A stretch of 64,000 nucleotides of DNA from Streptomyces flavidovirens DSM 40150 (GTDB taxonomy: Bacteria > Actinomycetota > Actinomycetes > Streptomycetales > Streptomycetaceae), in NCBI RefSeq assembly GCF_000429085.1, contig NZ_AUBE01000016.1, positions 1 through 64,000 on the forward strand, given 5' to 3'. The number at the start of each line of letters is the position of its first letter. The stretch's first letter is position 1. Of the stretch, positions 32,475-41,373 are shown piece after piece. The notes under the pieces are model-generated. The model was not told the origin of the DNA and did no database searches. It saw only the letters and a program-made list of their open reading frames with translations. The translations under genes were made by a program, and so were the position numbers.

Positions 32475-33523
32475 AAATCGACTTGACGGACACCACGTCC
32501 AGCAAGATCAACAAGGCGCTGGTCCAGGGCCGCCGCGCCATCGGCACCCCCGCCGTCGGCATGGTCCTGACGCTGGTCATCGTCACCGACGAGGAGAACG
32601 CGTACGACGCGCTCAAGGCGGCCAACGAGGCCTCCCGCGAGCACCCTTCGCGCACTCTCGTCGTCATCAAGCGGGTCTCGCGCTCGCCGCGCGACCGTGC
32701 CAAGGCGCGCCTGGACGCCGAGGTGCGGGTGGGTACGGCCGCGGGCACCGGCGAGACGGTGATCCTGCGGCTGTACGGCGAGGTCATCAACCACGCCCAG
32801 TCAGTGGTGCTGCCGCTGCTGCTGCCGGATGCGCCCGTCGTGGTGTGGTGGGCGGCGGGCGCGCCGCTCGACCCGGCGAACGACCCGCTCGGGGCACTCG
32901 CGCAGCGCCGTGTCACCGACACGTACGCCGCCGAGCACCCGGTCCAGGAGCTGTCGGCGCGCGCCGAGGCCTACACGCCGGGCGACACCGATCTGTCGTG
33001 GACGCGCATCACGCCGTGGCGCTCGATGCTCGCGGCCGCGCTGGACCAGGTGGAGTGCGAGGTCACCTCGGTGGAGGTGGAGGGCGAGGAGTTCAACCCG
33101 AGCGTGGAGCTGCTCGGCATGTGGCTGGCCGACCGGCTGGGCGTACCGGTGAAGCGTTCCGTGTCCTCCGGTCCCGGTCTGACGGGCGTGAAGATGGAGA
33201 CGAGCTGCGGGCCGATCAAGCTCGGCCGGTCGGACGGTTCGCTGGCGTCCCTGTCCATCCAGGGGCAGCCGGACCGCGCGGTGGCGCTCAAGCGGCGGGA
33301 CACCGCCGAGCTGATCGCCGAGGAACTGCGCAGGCTGGACCCGGACGACACGTACGCGTCGGCGCTGAAGTTCGGTGTCGACCGGCTCGGTGAGCACGGC
33401 GGCGCGCGGAAGAACGCGCAGAAGGACGCGGAGAAGGAGAAGCCGGAGGCGGAGGCGGACAAGCCCGCCGCCGCGAAGAAGACGGCTACTTCTCCGGCTG
33501 CCAAGAAGGCGGCGTCGAAGTGA
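32471..33523 (+). CDS. opcA: OpcA, glucose-6-phosphate dehydrogenase assembly protein
   Basis: A 350-aa OpcA. In cyanobacteria and actinobacteria OpcA activates and assembles Zwf. The body (1-310) contains VVWWAAGAPLDPANDPLG and FNPSVELLGMWLADRLGVPV and looks complete. The last 35 residues or so are a Lys/Ala/Glu-rich disordered tail (KNAQKDAEKEKPEAEADK onward to AAKKAASK), which may bind nucleic acid or acidic partners or may be neutral. It overlaps both neighbours by four bases (ATGA, GTGA). Confidence 0.93.
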   Translation: MKIDLTDTTSSKINKALVQGRRAIGTPAVGMVLTLVIVTDEENAYDALKAANEASREHPSRTLVVIKRVSRSPRDRAKARLDAEVRVGTAAGTGETVILRLYGEVINHAQSVVLPLLLPDAPVVVWWAAGAPLDPANDPLGALAQRRVTDTYAAEHPVQELSARAEAYTPGDTDLSWTRITPWRSMLAAALDQVECEVTSVEVEGEEFNPSVELLGMWLADRLGVPVKRSVSSGPGLTGVKMETSCGPIKLGRSDGSLASLSIQGQPDRAVALKRRDTAELIAEELRRLDPDDTYASALKFGVDRLGEHGGARKNAQKDAEKEKPEAEADKPAAAKKTATSPAAKKAASK

Positions 33524-34326
33524 GAGCACCTCAGCTTGTCGTCCACCACGACAAGGAGCTGATGGCGCAGGCCGCGGCGGCCCGGCTGATCACGAAGGTG
33601 GTGGACGCGCAGGCCACGCGCGGCTCGGCGTCGGTCGTACTGACGGGCGGCCGCAACGGCAACGGTCTGCTGGCCGCGCTGGCCTCGTCCCCGGCGCGGG
33701 ACGCGGTCGACTGGTCGCGGCTGGACCTGTGGTGGGGCGACGAGCGCTTCCTCCCCGACGGGGACCCCGAGCGCAACTACACCCAGGCGTGCGAGGCGCT
33801 GCTCGACTCGGTGCCGCTCGACCCCGCCCGGGTGCACGCGATGCCGGCCTCGGACGGGGAGTACGGCGACGACGCGGACGCGGCAGCGGCCGGGTACGCC
33901 GCCGAACTGGCCTCGGCCGCGAGGTCCGCCTCGGGCTCCGGATCGGGATCGGAGGACCACGGCCCGGTGCCGACGTTCGACGTGCTGATGCTGGGCGTGG
34001 GCCCTGACACCCACGTCGCGTCGCTGTTCCCCGAGCTGCCCGCGGTCCGCGAGACGCAGCGCATGGTGGTGGGCGTCCACGGCGCCCCCAAGCCCCCGCC
34101 CACGCGCATCACCCTCACGCTGCCCGCGATCCGCGCGGCGCGCGAGGTGTGGCTGCTGGCGGCGGGCGAGGACAAGGCGAAGGCCGCGGCCATCGCGCTG
34201 TCGGGCGCCGGGGAGATCCAGGCCCCGGCGGCGGGCGCGTACGGCCGGCGCCGCACGCTGTGGCTGCTGGACGACGCGGCGGCGTCCCAGCTCCCGCGCG
34301 AGCTGTACCGTCCGGCCATCCCCTGA
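33520..34326 (+). CDS. pgl: 6-phosphogluconolactonase
   Basis: A 268-aa DevB/NagB-like lactonase that hydrolyses the Zwf product. It shows VVLTGGRNGNGLLAAL, WGDERFLPDGDPERNYTQA, MLGVGPDTHVASLFP and LTLPAIRAAREVWLLAAG. A Ser/Gly-rich insert (SASGSGSGSEDHG) sits before strand FDVLMLGVG. It is the last gene of the pentose-phosphate operon and is coupled by GTGA to opcA. Confidence 0.93.
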   Translation: MRAPQLVVHHDKELMAQAAAARLITKVVDAQATRGSASVVLTGGRNGNGLLAALASSPARDAVDWSRLDLWWGDERFLPDGDPERNYTQACEALLDSVPLDPARVHAMPASDGEYGDDADAAAAGYAAELASAARSASGSGSGSEDHGPVPTFDVLMLGVGPDTHVASLFPELPAVRETQRMVVGVHGAPKPPPTRITLTLPAIRAAREVWLLAAGEDKAKAAAIALSGAGEIQAPAAGAYGRRRTLWLLDDAAASQLPRELYRPAIP

Positions 34327-34342
34327 CGGGGAGCCGCTGACT

Positions 34343-34391
34343 CATGATGAGGGCCCGGCCCGCCTCGCGGCGGCGCCGGGCCCTTGTCATG
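34343..34391. terminator. Bidirectional terminator, pentose-phosphate operon / sugar ABC operon
   Basis: CATGATGAGGGCCCGGC (34343-34359) pairs with GCCGGGCCCTTGTCATG (34375-34391) in 15 of 17 positions around a 15-base loop, between two convergent operons. Confidence 0.8.
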
Positions 34392-34399
34392 AGGCGCCG

Positions 34400-35284
34400 T
34401 TACTTGACGGAGCCCGCCATGACGCCCTGCACGAAATGGCGCTGGAAGGCGAAGAAGACGGCCACCGGCACGACCAGCGAGAGGAACGCGCCGGGCGCCA
34501 GCACATCGATGTTGCTGCCGAACTGCCGGATCTGGGACTGGAGCGCCACCGTGAGCGGCTGCGAGGCGCTGTCCGCGAAGAGCAGCGCCACCAGCATGTC
34601 GTTCCAGACCCACAGGAACTGGAAGATCGCGAGGCTGGCGAGGGCCGGCCGGCCGACCGGCAGGACCAGCTGGGCGAAGATCCGCCACTCGCTGCCGCCG
34701 TCCATCCGGGCCGCCTCCAGCATTTCGCGCGGGATCTCGGCGAAGTAGTTGCGCAGCAGGAAGATGGCGAACGGCAGCCCGTACGCGACATGGAAGAGGA
34801 CGACGCCCGGAATGGTGCCGAAGAGCCCGAGCTGCCCGAACAGCTTGGCCACCGGCAGCAGACCGACCTGCACCGGCACTACGAGCAGCGCCACGACCAC
34901 CAGGAAGAGCGCGTCCCGTCCGGGGAACTCCAGCCAGGCGAAGGCGTACGCGGCCAGCGCGGAGAGTACGACGACCAGCGTGGTGGCGGGCACCGAGATC
35001 AGCACGGTGTTCCAGAACGCCTGCGTGATGCCCGTATCGGCAAGCAGCGTGCTGTAGTTGTCGAGCGAGAGCTGTCCGGGCCCGGCCAGTGCGGTCCACC
35101 AGCCGCTGCCCGCGTTGTCGCGTTCGGTGCGCAGCGAGGACAGGAAGAGCCCGGCCAGCGGTGTGATCCAGATCAGTCCCACGACGATCAGTACCGCCTG
35201 GACAACTCCGCTGCTGAGCCGGCGTGTCAGTCTCGCGGGCCACGCCTGGCGCTCCTGGCGTGGCGTGTCAGTGATGACGGTCAT
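34400..35284 (-). CDS. Sugar ABC transporter permease (MalG/AglG type)
   Basis: A 294-aa CUT1-family inner-membrane permease with six helices. The cytoplasmic EAA loop is EIPREMLEAARMDGGSEWRIFAQLVLPVGRPALASLAIF. The C-terminus (FVQGVMAGSVK) is typical of MalG-like proteins. It overlaps the upstream permease by four bases (ATGA). No ATPase gene lies in the operon; Streptomyces CUT1 importers normally share the MsiK ATPase encoded elsewhere. Confidence 0.92.
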   Translation of the reverse strand: MTVITDTPRQERQAWPARLTRRLSSGVVQAVLIVVGLIWITPLAGLFLSSLRTERDNAGSGWWTALAGPGQLSLDNYSTLLADTGITQAFWNTVLISVPATTLVVVLSALAAYAFAWLEFPGRDALFLVVVALLVVPVQVGLLPVAKLFGQLGLFGTIPGVVLFHVAYGLPFAIFLLRNYFAEIPREMLEAARMDGGSEWRIFAQLVLPVGRPALASLAIFQFLWVWNDMLVALLFADSASQPLTVALQSQIRQFGSNIDVLAPGAFLSLVVPVAVFFAFQRHFVQGVMAGSVK

Positions 35285-36657
35285 GACTGACTCCTGCGGA
35301 AGCGGCGGACGTTGAAGAGCATGGCGGGCACGACCAGCACCAGCAGGAGCACGCCGAGCGCGCTGCCCAGCCCCTGGTCCTGGCCTCCGCCGAAGGACAC
35401 CAGCCACATCTGGGTGGCCAGTACGGTGGCTTCCTCCTGCACCGGGCCGGGGGCGATGATGTAGACGAGGTCGAAGACCTTCATCACGTTGATCACCAGG
35501 GTCACGAAGACCACGGTCAGGACCGGTGCGAGCAGCGGCACCGTGATCCTTCGGAAGATCTGCCACTCGTTCGCGCCGTCCATCCGGGCCGCCTCCAGGG
35601 TCTCCCGCGGCAGGGCGGAGAGCCCGGCGCCGATGAGCACCATCGCGAAGCCGGTCCAGATCCACAGGTACGCGCCGATGACGGCCGGTGTGACGAGAGC
35701 GGGCCCGAGCCAGGAGATGCCCTCGTACGGCGGTGCGAAGTTCCGTGCGGGCAGCCTCAGTTCGTACGGACCGGCGGCCAGATCCGCGAAGCGGAACGAC
35801 CCGTCGGCCGCCGTCGTGGCCCGCGCGGCCACCTTGCCGTCGCCGCTGACCGCCTCGACCGCAAGCTGCGGCAGTCCGCGCTCCTTCGCGTCGACCTTGC
35901 CCTGTTCGCCGCCCCCGCCGGGGGTGAAGTCGAGGTAGACGACACCGCGCAGCTCGTCCGGGGCGGCCGTTGCGCTCGCCGCGCGCCGGGCGGGTGCGGC
36001 CCCGGCCGGCAGCTCGTCCGGCTGTACGCCGACGAGTCCGAGGGCGACGGTACGTCCCGGACGCGTCTCGCCGGTCGTACGGAACGAGCCGTCCGCGCCC
36101 TTCGCGAGTCCCTGTCCGTCGCGTGCGCGGGCGGTGGGATAGGAGGAGGCGTCCTGGAAGGTGTCGTGAACGCCGACCGCCACCGCGTTGAGTACGCCGC
36201 GGTCGGGGTCTTCCTCGTACGCGAGCCGGAAGATGATGCCCGCGGCGAGGAAGGAGACCGCCATGGGCAGGAAGAGCAGCAGCTTGAAGGCGGTCGCCCA
36301 GCGGACCTTCTCGGTGAGTACGGCGAGGATCAGCCCGAGGCCGGTGAGCAGGGTGGGGGCGACGACCACCCAGATGGTGCTGTTGCGGATGGCCTTGAGC
36401 GTGGCCGGGTCGCGGAACATCTCGGTGTAGTTGTCGCCGCCGACGAACCGGGTGCCCGTCGCGTCGAAGAAGCTGCGTCCCACCGAGAACAGCATCGGGT
36501 AGACGACCAGCACGCCGAGCAGCAGCAGGGCCGGGAGGGCGAACACCACGGCCACGAACCAGCGGCGGCGGGTGGCGCTGCGCCGGGGGCCGGAGGGCGG
36601 CGTAACGGCCGGCGAGGACCGGGCGGTGGTACGGGCGGGAGTCGTGAGGGCGGTCAT
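35281..36657 (-). CDS. Sugar ABC transporter permease (MalF/AglF type) with extracytoplasmic insert
   Basis: A 458-aa CUT1 permease, about 150 residues longer than usual. TM1 is at about 33-59. The canonical EAA loop is at 351-376 (RETLEAARMDGANEWQIFRRITVP). Between the third helix and the next (residues about 150-315) lies an extra domain containing GKVAARATTAADGSFRFADLAAGPYELRLP, which has the G-x-V...T-x-x-D-G-x-F-x-F-x-x-L-x-x-G-x-Y-x-L pattern of carboxypeptidase-regulatory-like (CarboxypepD_reg/SdrD-B) beta domains. It should face outward and may contact the binding protein or sugar. The ATG at 36657 follows the binding-protein gene by 11 bases. Confidence 0.9.
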   Translation of the reverse strand: MTALTTPARTTARSSPAVTPPSGPRRSATRRRWFVAVVFALPALLLLGVLVVYPMLFSVGRSFFDATGTRFVGGDNYTEMFRDPATLKAIRNSTIWVVVAPTLLTGLGLILAVLTEKVRWATAFKLLLFLPMAVSFLAAGIIFRLAYEEDPDRGVLNAVAVGVHDTFQDASSYPTARARDGQGLAKGADGSFRTTGETRPGRTVALGLVGVQPDELPAGAAPARRAASATAAPDELRGVVYLDFTPGGGGEQGKVDAKERGLPQLAVEAVSGDGKVAARATTAADGSFRFADLAAGPYELRLPARNFAPPYEGISWLGPALVTPAVIGAYLWIWTGFAMVLIGAGLSALPRETLEAARMDGANEWQIFRRITVPLLAPVLTVVFVTLVINVMKVFDLVYIIAPGPVQEEATVLATQMWLVSFGGGQDQGLGSALGVLLLVLVVPAMLFNVRRFRRSQS

Positions 36658-36668
36658 GGCTGTCGCCC

Positions 36669-38000
36669 TCAGTTCTTGAAGGCCTTGGCCGCCGCGGCTT
36701 CGAGCGCGGCCGCGGTGCCCTTGGGGTCGGCGGGGTCACGCAGGAAGTCCTGGAGAATCTTCCACTCCCCCATACCCTTGGTGCCGCCGAAGGTCGCCGG
36801 GGCCTGGTCGGACATGTCGAACCGGACCGTGTCACCGGCGTCGACGAGCGACTTGGCGATGCTGCGGGTGGTGTCGTCGCCGTAGGCGGCGGGATCGGCC
36901 TTCTGGTTGGGCGAGAGGAAGCCGCCCTCCGCGGCCCACACCTCGGCCGCCTCGGGCGTGGCGAGGTAGTCCATCAGTGCCATGGCGGCCTTGCGGTTGC
37001 GGCCGTCCTTCAGCACCACCGCGGCGTCCCCGCCGCTGACCACCGGTGCCTTGCCGCCGTCCACGGCGGGGAAGGGGAAGAAGGCCGCGTCGTCGCCGAT
37101 CTTCTTCCCGTACTCCTCCTTGGCTATGGAGCCGACGAAGTCGCCCTCGTAGACCATCGCGGCCTCGGGGTCGGCGCCGAAGACCTGTCCCACGGAGCTG
37201 GGGAAGTCGGTGCTCAGCGCGCCCTGCCTGCCGCCCGCGACGAGGTCCTTGCCGGAGAACAGCTCGCCCAGGGTGGTGAGCGCCCGTACGACGCTGGGGT
37301 CGGTCCACGGCAGCTCGTGGGCGGCGAGCCGGTCGTACTTCTGGGGACCGGCCTGGGAGAGGTAGATGTTCTCGAACCAGTCGGTGAGCGTCCAGCCGTC
37401 CTCTCCGGCCACGGCGAAGGCGGGCAGTCCGGAGTCCGCGACCGTGGCGGAGCTCTTCAGCATCTCGGCGTACGTCTTCGGCGGCTTGACGCCCGCCTGG
37501 TCGAGGGCGTCCGGGCTGTACCAGACCGTCGACTTGTGGGCGGCCTTGAAGTAGAGGCCGTAGAAGTCACCGTCGACGGTGCCGTAGTTCTTCCAGACCG
37601 GGGCGAAGTTGTCGGTGACGGTTTGCTCGGTCTTCTTGCCGAGGGGCAGGAGCCAGCCCTTGTGGGCGAACTGCTTCAGCACACCCGTCTGAGGCACCAT
37701 CACCACATCGGGGGCGTTGCCGCCCTCGATCTTGCTGCCGATGACGGTGGAGACGTTGTCACCGGTGGAGATGAACTCGGCCTCGGCGCCGGTCTTTTCG
37801 GTGAAGGCGTCGAGCACCTTCCGGAAGTTCTTCTGTTCCGTGCCGGACCACACACCGGCGACGACCACCTTGCTGCCGTCGAGCTTCCCGCCGCCGCTGC
37901 CCGCGGGGGCGATGTCACCGCCGCCGCACGCGGTCGCGCCCAGCGCGAGGGCGAGCGCCGAGGAGCAGGCTGCCACGGTCCGTCGCTTCAGTCTCATCAT
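36669..38000 (-). CDS. Sugar ABC transporter substrate-binding lipoprotein
   Basis: A 443-aa extracellular sugar-binding protein of the AglE/MalE class (SBP family 1). The signal peptide ends in a lipobox-like LGATAC, so it should be lipidated. The body shows DAFTEKTGAEAEFIS, WLLPLGKKTEQTV, YGLYFKAAHKSTVWYSPDAL, and WTLTDWFENIYL. It lies between the GH13 gene and the permeases on the same strand. The neighbouring glucosidase suggests an alpha-glucoside ligand, which is inference. ATG 38000 or the adjacent ATG 37997 is the start; AAGGAAC lies upstream. Confidence 0.9.
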   Translation of the reverse strand: MMRLKRRTVAACSSALALALGATACGGGDIAPAGSGGGKLDGSKVVVAGVWSGTEQKNFRKVLDAFTEKTGAEAEFISTGDNVSTVIGSKIEGGNAPDVVMVPQTGVLKQFAHKGWLLPLGKKTEQTVTDNFAPVWKNYGTVDGDFYGLYFKAAHKSTVWYSPDALDQAGVKPPKTYAEMLKSSATVADSGLPAFAVAGEDGWTLTDWFENIYLSQAGPQKYDRLAAHELPWTDPSVVRALTTLGELFSGKDLVAGGRQGALSTDFPSSVGQVFGADPEAAMVYEGDFVGSIAKEEYGKKIGDDAAFFPFPAVDGGKAPVVSGGDAAVVLKDGRNRKAAMALMDYLATPEAAEVWAAEGGFLSPNQKADPAAYGDDTTRSIAKSLVDAGDTVRFDMSDQAPATFGGTKGMGEWKILQDFLRDPADPKGTAAALEAAAAKAFKN

Positions 38001-38034
38001 GACTGTTCCTTCCGAAGAGGTGGAGAGGGAGGGG

Positions 38035-39702
38035 TCACAGGGTGGCGCTGTCGCTGATCCACCAGGCGGCGGTGGATCCGGGCAGTACGCCGTTCACGCA
38101 GGGGCCGCTGGCCAGCAGCGGGGTGCCGGCGACCGGGGCCGGTACGGGACCGGTGCCGAAGTTGACCGCGCACACCAGCCCGTCGCCCCGTGTGAAGGCG
38201 AGCACCTGGGGCGGACTCTCCAGCCAGCGCAGGCCGCCTTCGCCGAACTGCGGCAGTCCGCGCCGCAGTTGCAGCCCGTCGCGGTAGAGGTGCCAGAAGG
38301 AACGGGTGTCGGCCAGGGCCCGGTCCGTGGCGTGCTCGGCGAACCACTCGGGCTGCGGCAGCCACGGCCTCGCCCCTTCCGCGCCCGAGGTGAAGCCGAA
38401 GGGGGAGGCGTGTCCCGACCACGGGAGCGGGACGCGGCAGCCGTCACGGATGCGCTTGCGGCTGCCCGTACGGCGGAATATCGGGTCGGTCAGGACATCG
38501 TCGGGCAGGTCCACGACCTCGGGCAGGCCCAGCTCTTCGCCCTGGTAGATGTACGCCGACCCCGGCAGCGCCATCATCAGCAGCGCGGCGGCCCTGGCGC
38601 GCGCCGAGCCGAGGCCGCTGCCCCCGGTGCCGGACTCGCCGTAGCGGGTGACGGTGCGGACCTGGTCGTGGTTGTTGAGGACCCAGGTGACGGTGGAGCC
38701 GGTGCCCGCGATGTCCTGCATCGCGCCGGAGATGATCTTCTGGAACGCGTCGGCGTCCCAGGGGGCGCCGAGCAGGTCGAAGAAGAACGCCTGGTGCAGC
38801 TCGTCGGGGCGTACGTACAGGGCGTGTTCGCGGGCGGTGGGCACGGAGACCTCGCCCACCAGCAGCCGCTCCCGGCCGTCGCGGGCGGCGTACTCCTCGC
38901 AGACGGCGCGCCAGTGGCGCCACACGTCGTGCACCTCGGGCTGGTTCCAGGCGAGCGGGTTGACGGAGTCGCGGGTCCGCTCGTCGGCCTCGGGGTCCGG
39001 GGAGTCGGGGAGTTCGGGGTGCTTGAAGAGCCCTGCGGCGACGTCGATGCGGAAGCCGTCGACGCCCCGGTCGAGCCAGAAGCGCAGGACGTGGTCGAAG
39101 TGGGCGGCGACCTCGGGGTTGCGCCAGTTCAGGTCGGGCTGCTCGGGGGTGAACATGTGGAGGTACCACTGTCCGGGGGCGCCGTCCCGCTCCGTGACGC
39201 GGGACCAGGCGGGGCCGCCGAACATCGCCCGCCAGTTGTTGGGCGGCTCATCGCCGCCCGGCCCCCTGCCGTCGGCGAAGTGGAAGCGGGCGCGGGCGGC
39301 GCTGCCGGGCGGGGCGGCCAGCGCCTCGCGGAACCAGACGTGCTCGCTGGAGCAGTGGTTGGGGACGATGTCGAGGAGCACCTTGATGCCGAGCCGCCGG
39401 GCGGCGGTGACCAGCAGGTCGAACTCGGCGAGGTCACCGAAGACCGGGTCGACGTCGCAGTAGTCGGCGACGTCGTAGCCGTGGTCGTGCTGCGGCGAGG
39501 GGTAGAACGGGCTCAGCCAGATGCCGTCGACGCCGAGCTTCTTGAGGTACGGCAGCCCCGCCCGTACGCCGGCCAGGTCGCCGATGCCGTCGCCGGTGCT
39601 GTCCAGGAAGCTGCGGACGTACACCTGGTAGATCACCGCGTCCCGCCACCAGTGGTGCGCGACGCGAAGGGGGAGGCCGTTGTCGGCCGGGGCAGTGAGC
39701 AT
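38035..39702 (-). CDS. GH13 alpha-glucosidase (AglA-like)
   Basis: A 555-aa glycoside hydrolase family 13 enzyme, probably cytoplasmic since there is no signal peptide. The four GH13 regions are present: DIVPNH, GFRIDVA (nucleophile Asp), LLVGEV (acid/base Glu) and NNHDQ (transition-state Asp). The start YQVYVRSFLDSTGDGIGDLAGV and the overall layout fit exo-acting alpha-glucosidases or oligo-1,6-glucosidases/trehalose-type hydrolases. It leads the operon with the sugar importer, so it would act on the imported oligosaccharide. ATG 39702 or the adjacent GTG 39705 is the start. The promoter lies about 70 bp upstream. Confidence 0.92.
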   Translation of the reverse strand: MLTAPADNGLPLRVAHHWWRDAVIYQVYVRSFLDSTGDGIGDLAGVRAGLPYLKKLGVDGIWLSPFYPSPQHDHGYDVADYCDVDPVFGDLAEFDLLVTAARRLGIKVLLDIVPNHCSSEHVWFREALAAPPGSAARARFHFADGRGPGGDEPPNNWRAMFGGPAWSRVTERDGAPGQWYLHMFTPEQPDLNWRNPEVAAHFDHVLRFWLDRGVDGFRIDVAAGLFKHPELPDSPDPEADERTRDSVNPLAWNQPEVHDVWRHWRAVCEEYAARDGRERLLVGEVSVPTAREHALYVRPDELHQAFFFDLLGAPWDADAFQKIISGAMQDIAGTGSTVTWVLNNHDQVRTVTRYGESGTGGSGLGSARARAAALLMMALPGSAYIYQGEELGLPEVVDLPDDVLTDPIFRRTGSRKRIRDGCRVPLPWSGHASPFGFTSGAEGARPWLPQPEWFAEHATDRALADTRSFWHLYRDGLQLRRGLPQFGEGGLRWLESPPQVLAFTRGDGLVCAVNFGTGPVPAPVAGTPLLASGPCVNGVLPGSTAAWWISDSATL

Positions 39703-39763
39703 CACCCGTGGGACCTGTTCCTACTTGTGCGTGCGGGAGCACCCAGAGCAGGCCCCCCCCGTT

Positions 39764-39802
39764 ATGCATGCATGTTAAGTAGGCGTGACGAGAGGGTGTC
39801 AA
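39764..39802 (-). promoter_or_regulatory. Promoter and ATGCATGCAT operator candidate of the GH13-ABC operon
   Basis: On the minus strand TTGACA (39802-39797) is followed after 19 bases by TAACAT (39777-39772), a good TANNNT -10. The perfect palindrome ATGCATGCAT (39764-39773) overlaps the -10 box and would be a suitable repressor site. No LacI-type gene lies nearby. Confidence 0.5.
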
Positions 39803-39901
39803 CGGAGCGACCCAAAGCCGCCCGGAGTTGCGTACTTATGTCCCAACCTCGGAGAGGCGTAGATGCCTAACATGTAACTAGCAAGAGACTAGGGAAGGCC
39901 C

Positions 39902-41179
39902 TCAGCCTCTGCGGGCCACGGCCCGCAGCTCCCGCGCCAGCCGGTCCACGGCCTGCTCCGGTGTCTGGCGCAGCGCCAGCGCGTCGTACGCCACCGCCTG
40001 CACCGCCAGGCTCACCTGGTCGTAGCGCGGACTCTTGGGCCGGGGCTCCGCCGCGAGCACACTCCTGCGCAGCGTCGGCAGATACGGGTACGCGCGCACC
40101 AGCTCCGGATCGGCGTACAGCGCGGCCCGTACCGGCGGCAGCGAGCCTTCGGTGAGGACCTTGCGCTGTACGGGTTCGCTGGTCAGGTACGCCATCAGGT
40201 CGGTGGCCGACTCCTGATGCCGGGAGTGGGCGTTGACCGCGAGATTGGATCCGCCCAGCACACTCGCGCCCGGCCCGTCCGGCCCCGGCAGCGGCGTCAC
40301 ACCGAACTTCCCCGCGACCTCGGACTCCTTGCCGCCGGCCCCGGAATGAACGTACGGCCAATTGCGCAGGAAGAGCAGCCGGCCGTCCTGGAAGGCCTGC
40401 CGCGACTCCTCCTCCTTGAAGCGCAGCGCCTCCTGCGGAATCCAGCCGTCCCGCACTCCCCCGGCGAGGAAACCGAGTCCGGCGCGGGCGGCGGCGGAGT
40501 CCACGGTGACCCGCTCGCCCTCGTCCCGCAGGAACGATCCGCCTGCCGAATGCACCGCCTCGGTGACGTTGACGGCCAGCCCCTCGTACGGCAGGAACTG
40601 TCCGGCGTACCCGTCGATTCCGTACTTCGGTGCGATCGCCGACGCCTGCCGCTCCAGGTCCGCCCAGGTGCGGGGCGGCTGTTCGCCCTCCCGCCGCAGG
40701 ATGTCCTTGCGGTAGTAGAGCAACCCAGCATTGGTGACATAAGGGACGGCGTACAGCCGACTGCCGAAAGTGGCGGTGTCGACCACCGGAGGCAGGAAGG
40801 TGTCGAGCGGGAAGCGACCGCGGTCGACCGGGGCGATCCACCCCGCGGCCGCGAATTCGGAGGTCCAGGCCACATCGATGTTGAGGACGTCGAACCGGCC
40901 ACTGCCCGCGCGCAGTTCAGTGATCATCTGCGCCCGGGTCTCGTCGGCCGAGTCCGGCAGCTCGACGAGGGTGACCTTCTCGCCGGGATGCGTACGGTTC
41001 CAGCCGTCCAGCAGCGGGCCGAGATAACCGGTCAGATCACCGGCCGTGGCCAGCGTCATGGGCCCGCGCCCGTCCCCGCCGCCCGGCGGCCCTTCGGCGC
41101 GCGCACCGCCACCCGCGTAACCGGCCATGATCACGGCGACGGCCAGGAGACCCCTACCGGCGGCTCGTATCCACCGCAT
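39902..41179 (-). CDS. Orphan sugar-binding protein (family 1) with lipobox Cys replaced by Tyr
   Basis: A 425-aa solute-binding protein resembling trehalose/maltose-binding ThuE/MalE-like proteins. It shows VTLVELPDSADETRAQMI, FDVLNIDVAWTSEFAAAGWI, VPYVTNAGLLYYRKDIL and FLRNWPYVHS. No permease accompanies it. The signal region reads VIMAGYAGGG; most such proteins have Cys at the Tyr21 position, and TAC differs from TGC by one base. A Sec cleavage after ARA is still possible, so it may be released instead of lipid-anchored. ATG 41179 has GGAGGG upstream. It is transcribed towards the GH13 operon, and divergent from the PadR gene. Confidence 0.85.
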   Translation of the reverse strand: MRWIRAAGRGLLAVAVIMAGYAGGGARAEGPPGGGDGRGPMTLATAGDLTGYLGPLLDGWNRTHPGEKVTLVELPDSADETRAQMITELRAGSGRFDVLNIDVAWTSEFAAAGWIAPVDRGRFPLDTFLPPVVDTATFGSRLYAVPYVTNAGLLYYRKDILRREGEQPPRTWADLERQASAIAPKYGIDGYAGQFLPYEGLAVNVTEAVHSAGGSFLRDEGERVTVDSAAARAGLGFLAGGVRDGWIPQEALRFKEEESRQAFQDGRLLFLRNWPYVHSGAGGKESEVAGKFGVTPLPGPDGPGASVLGGSNLAVNAHSRHQESATDLMAYLTSEPVQRKVLTEGSLPPVRAALYADPELVRAYPYLPTLRRSVLAAEPRPKSPRYDQVSLAVQAVAYDALALRQTPEQAVDRLARELRAVARRG

Positions 41180-41373
41180 AGGTTCCCTCCCTGGACACCG
41201 GCGCCCTTCATCCTCGACTGACGTCAGGGGCCATGTATACCCGTTAGGCATGGGCGATACTAGAGCCCGACGCACCACACCAGGGCGATGCGGGCCACAC
41301 TCCGACGGCGGTCGGGTCCGGCCGCTGCGAGCAAGTGCGGAACACGTACGGAACGGGGAGGAGGAGAGCACGC

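Noticed and set aside
41231..41253. CCATG-N13-CATGG dyad upstream of the PadR gene
   Set aside because: Arms are only five bases and do not match the ATGT-N8-ACAT form common for PadR; too weak to call an operator.
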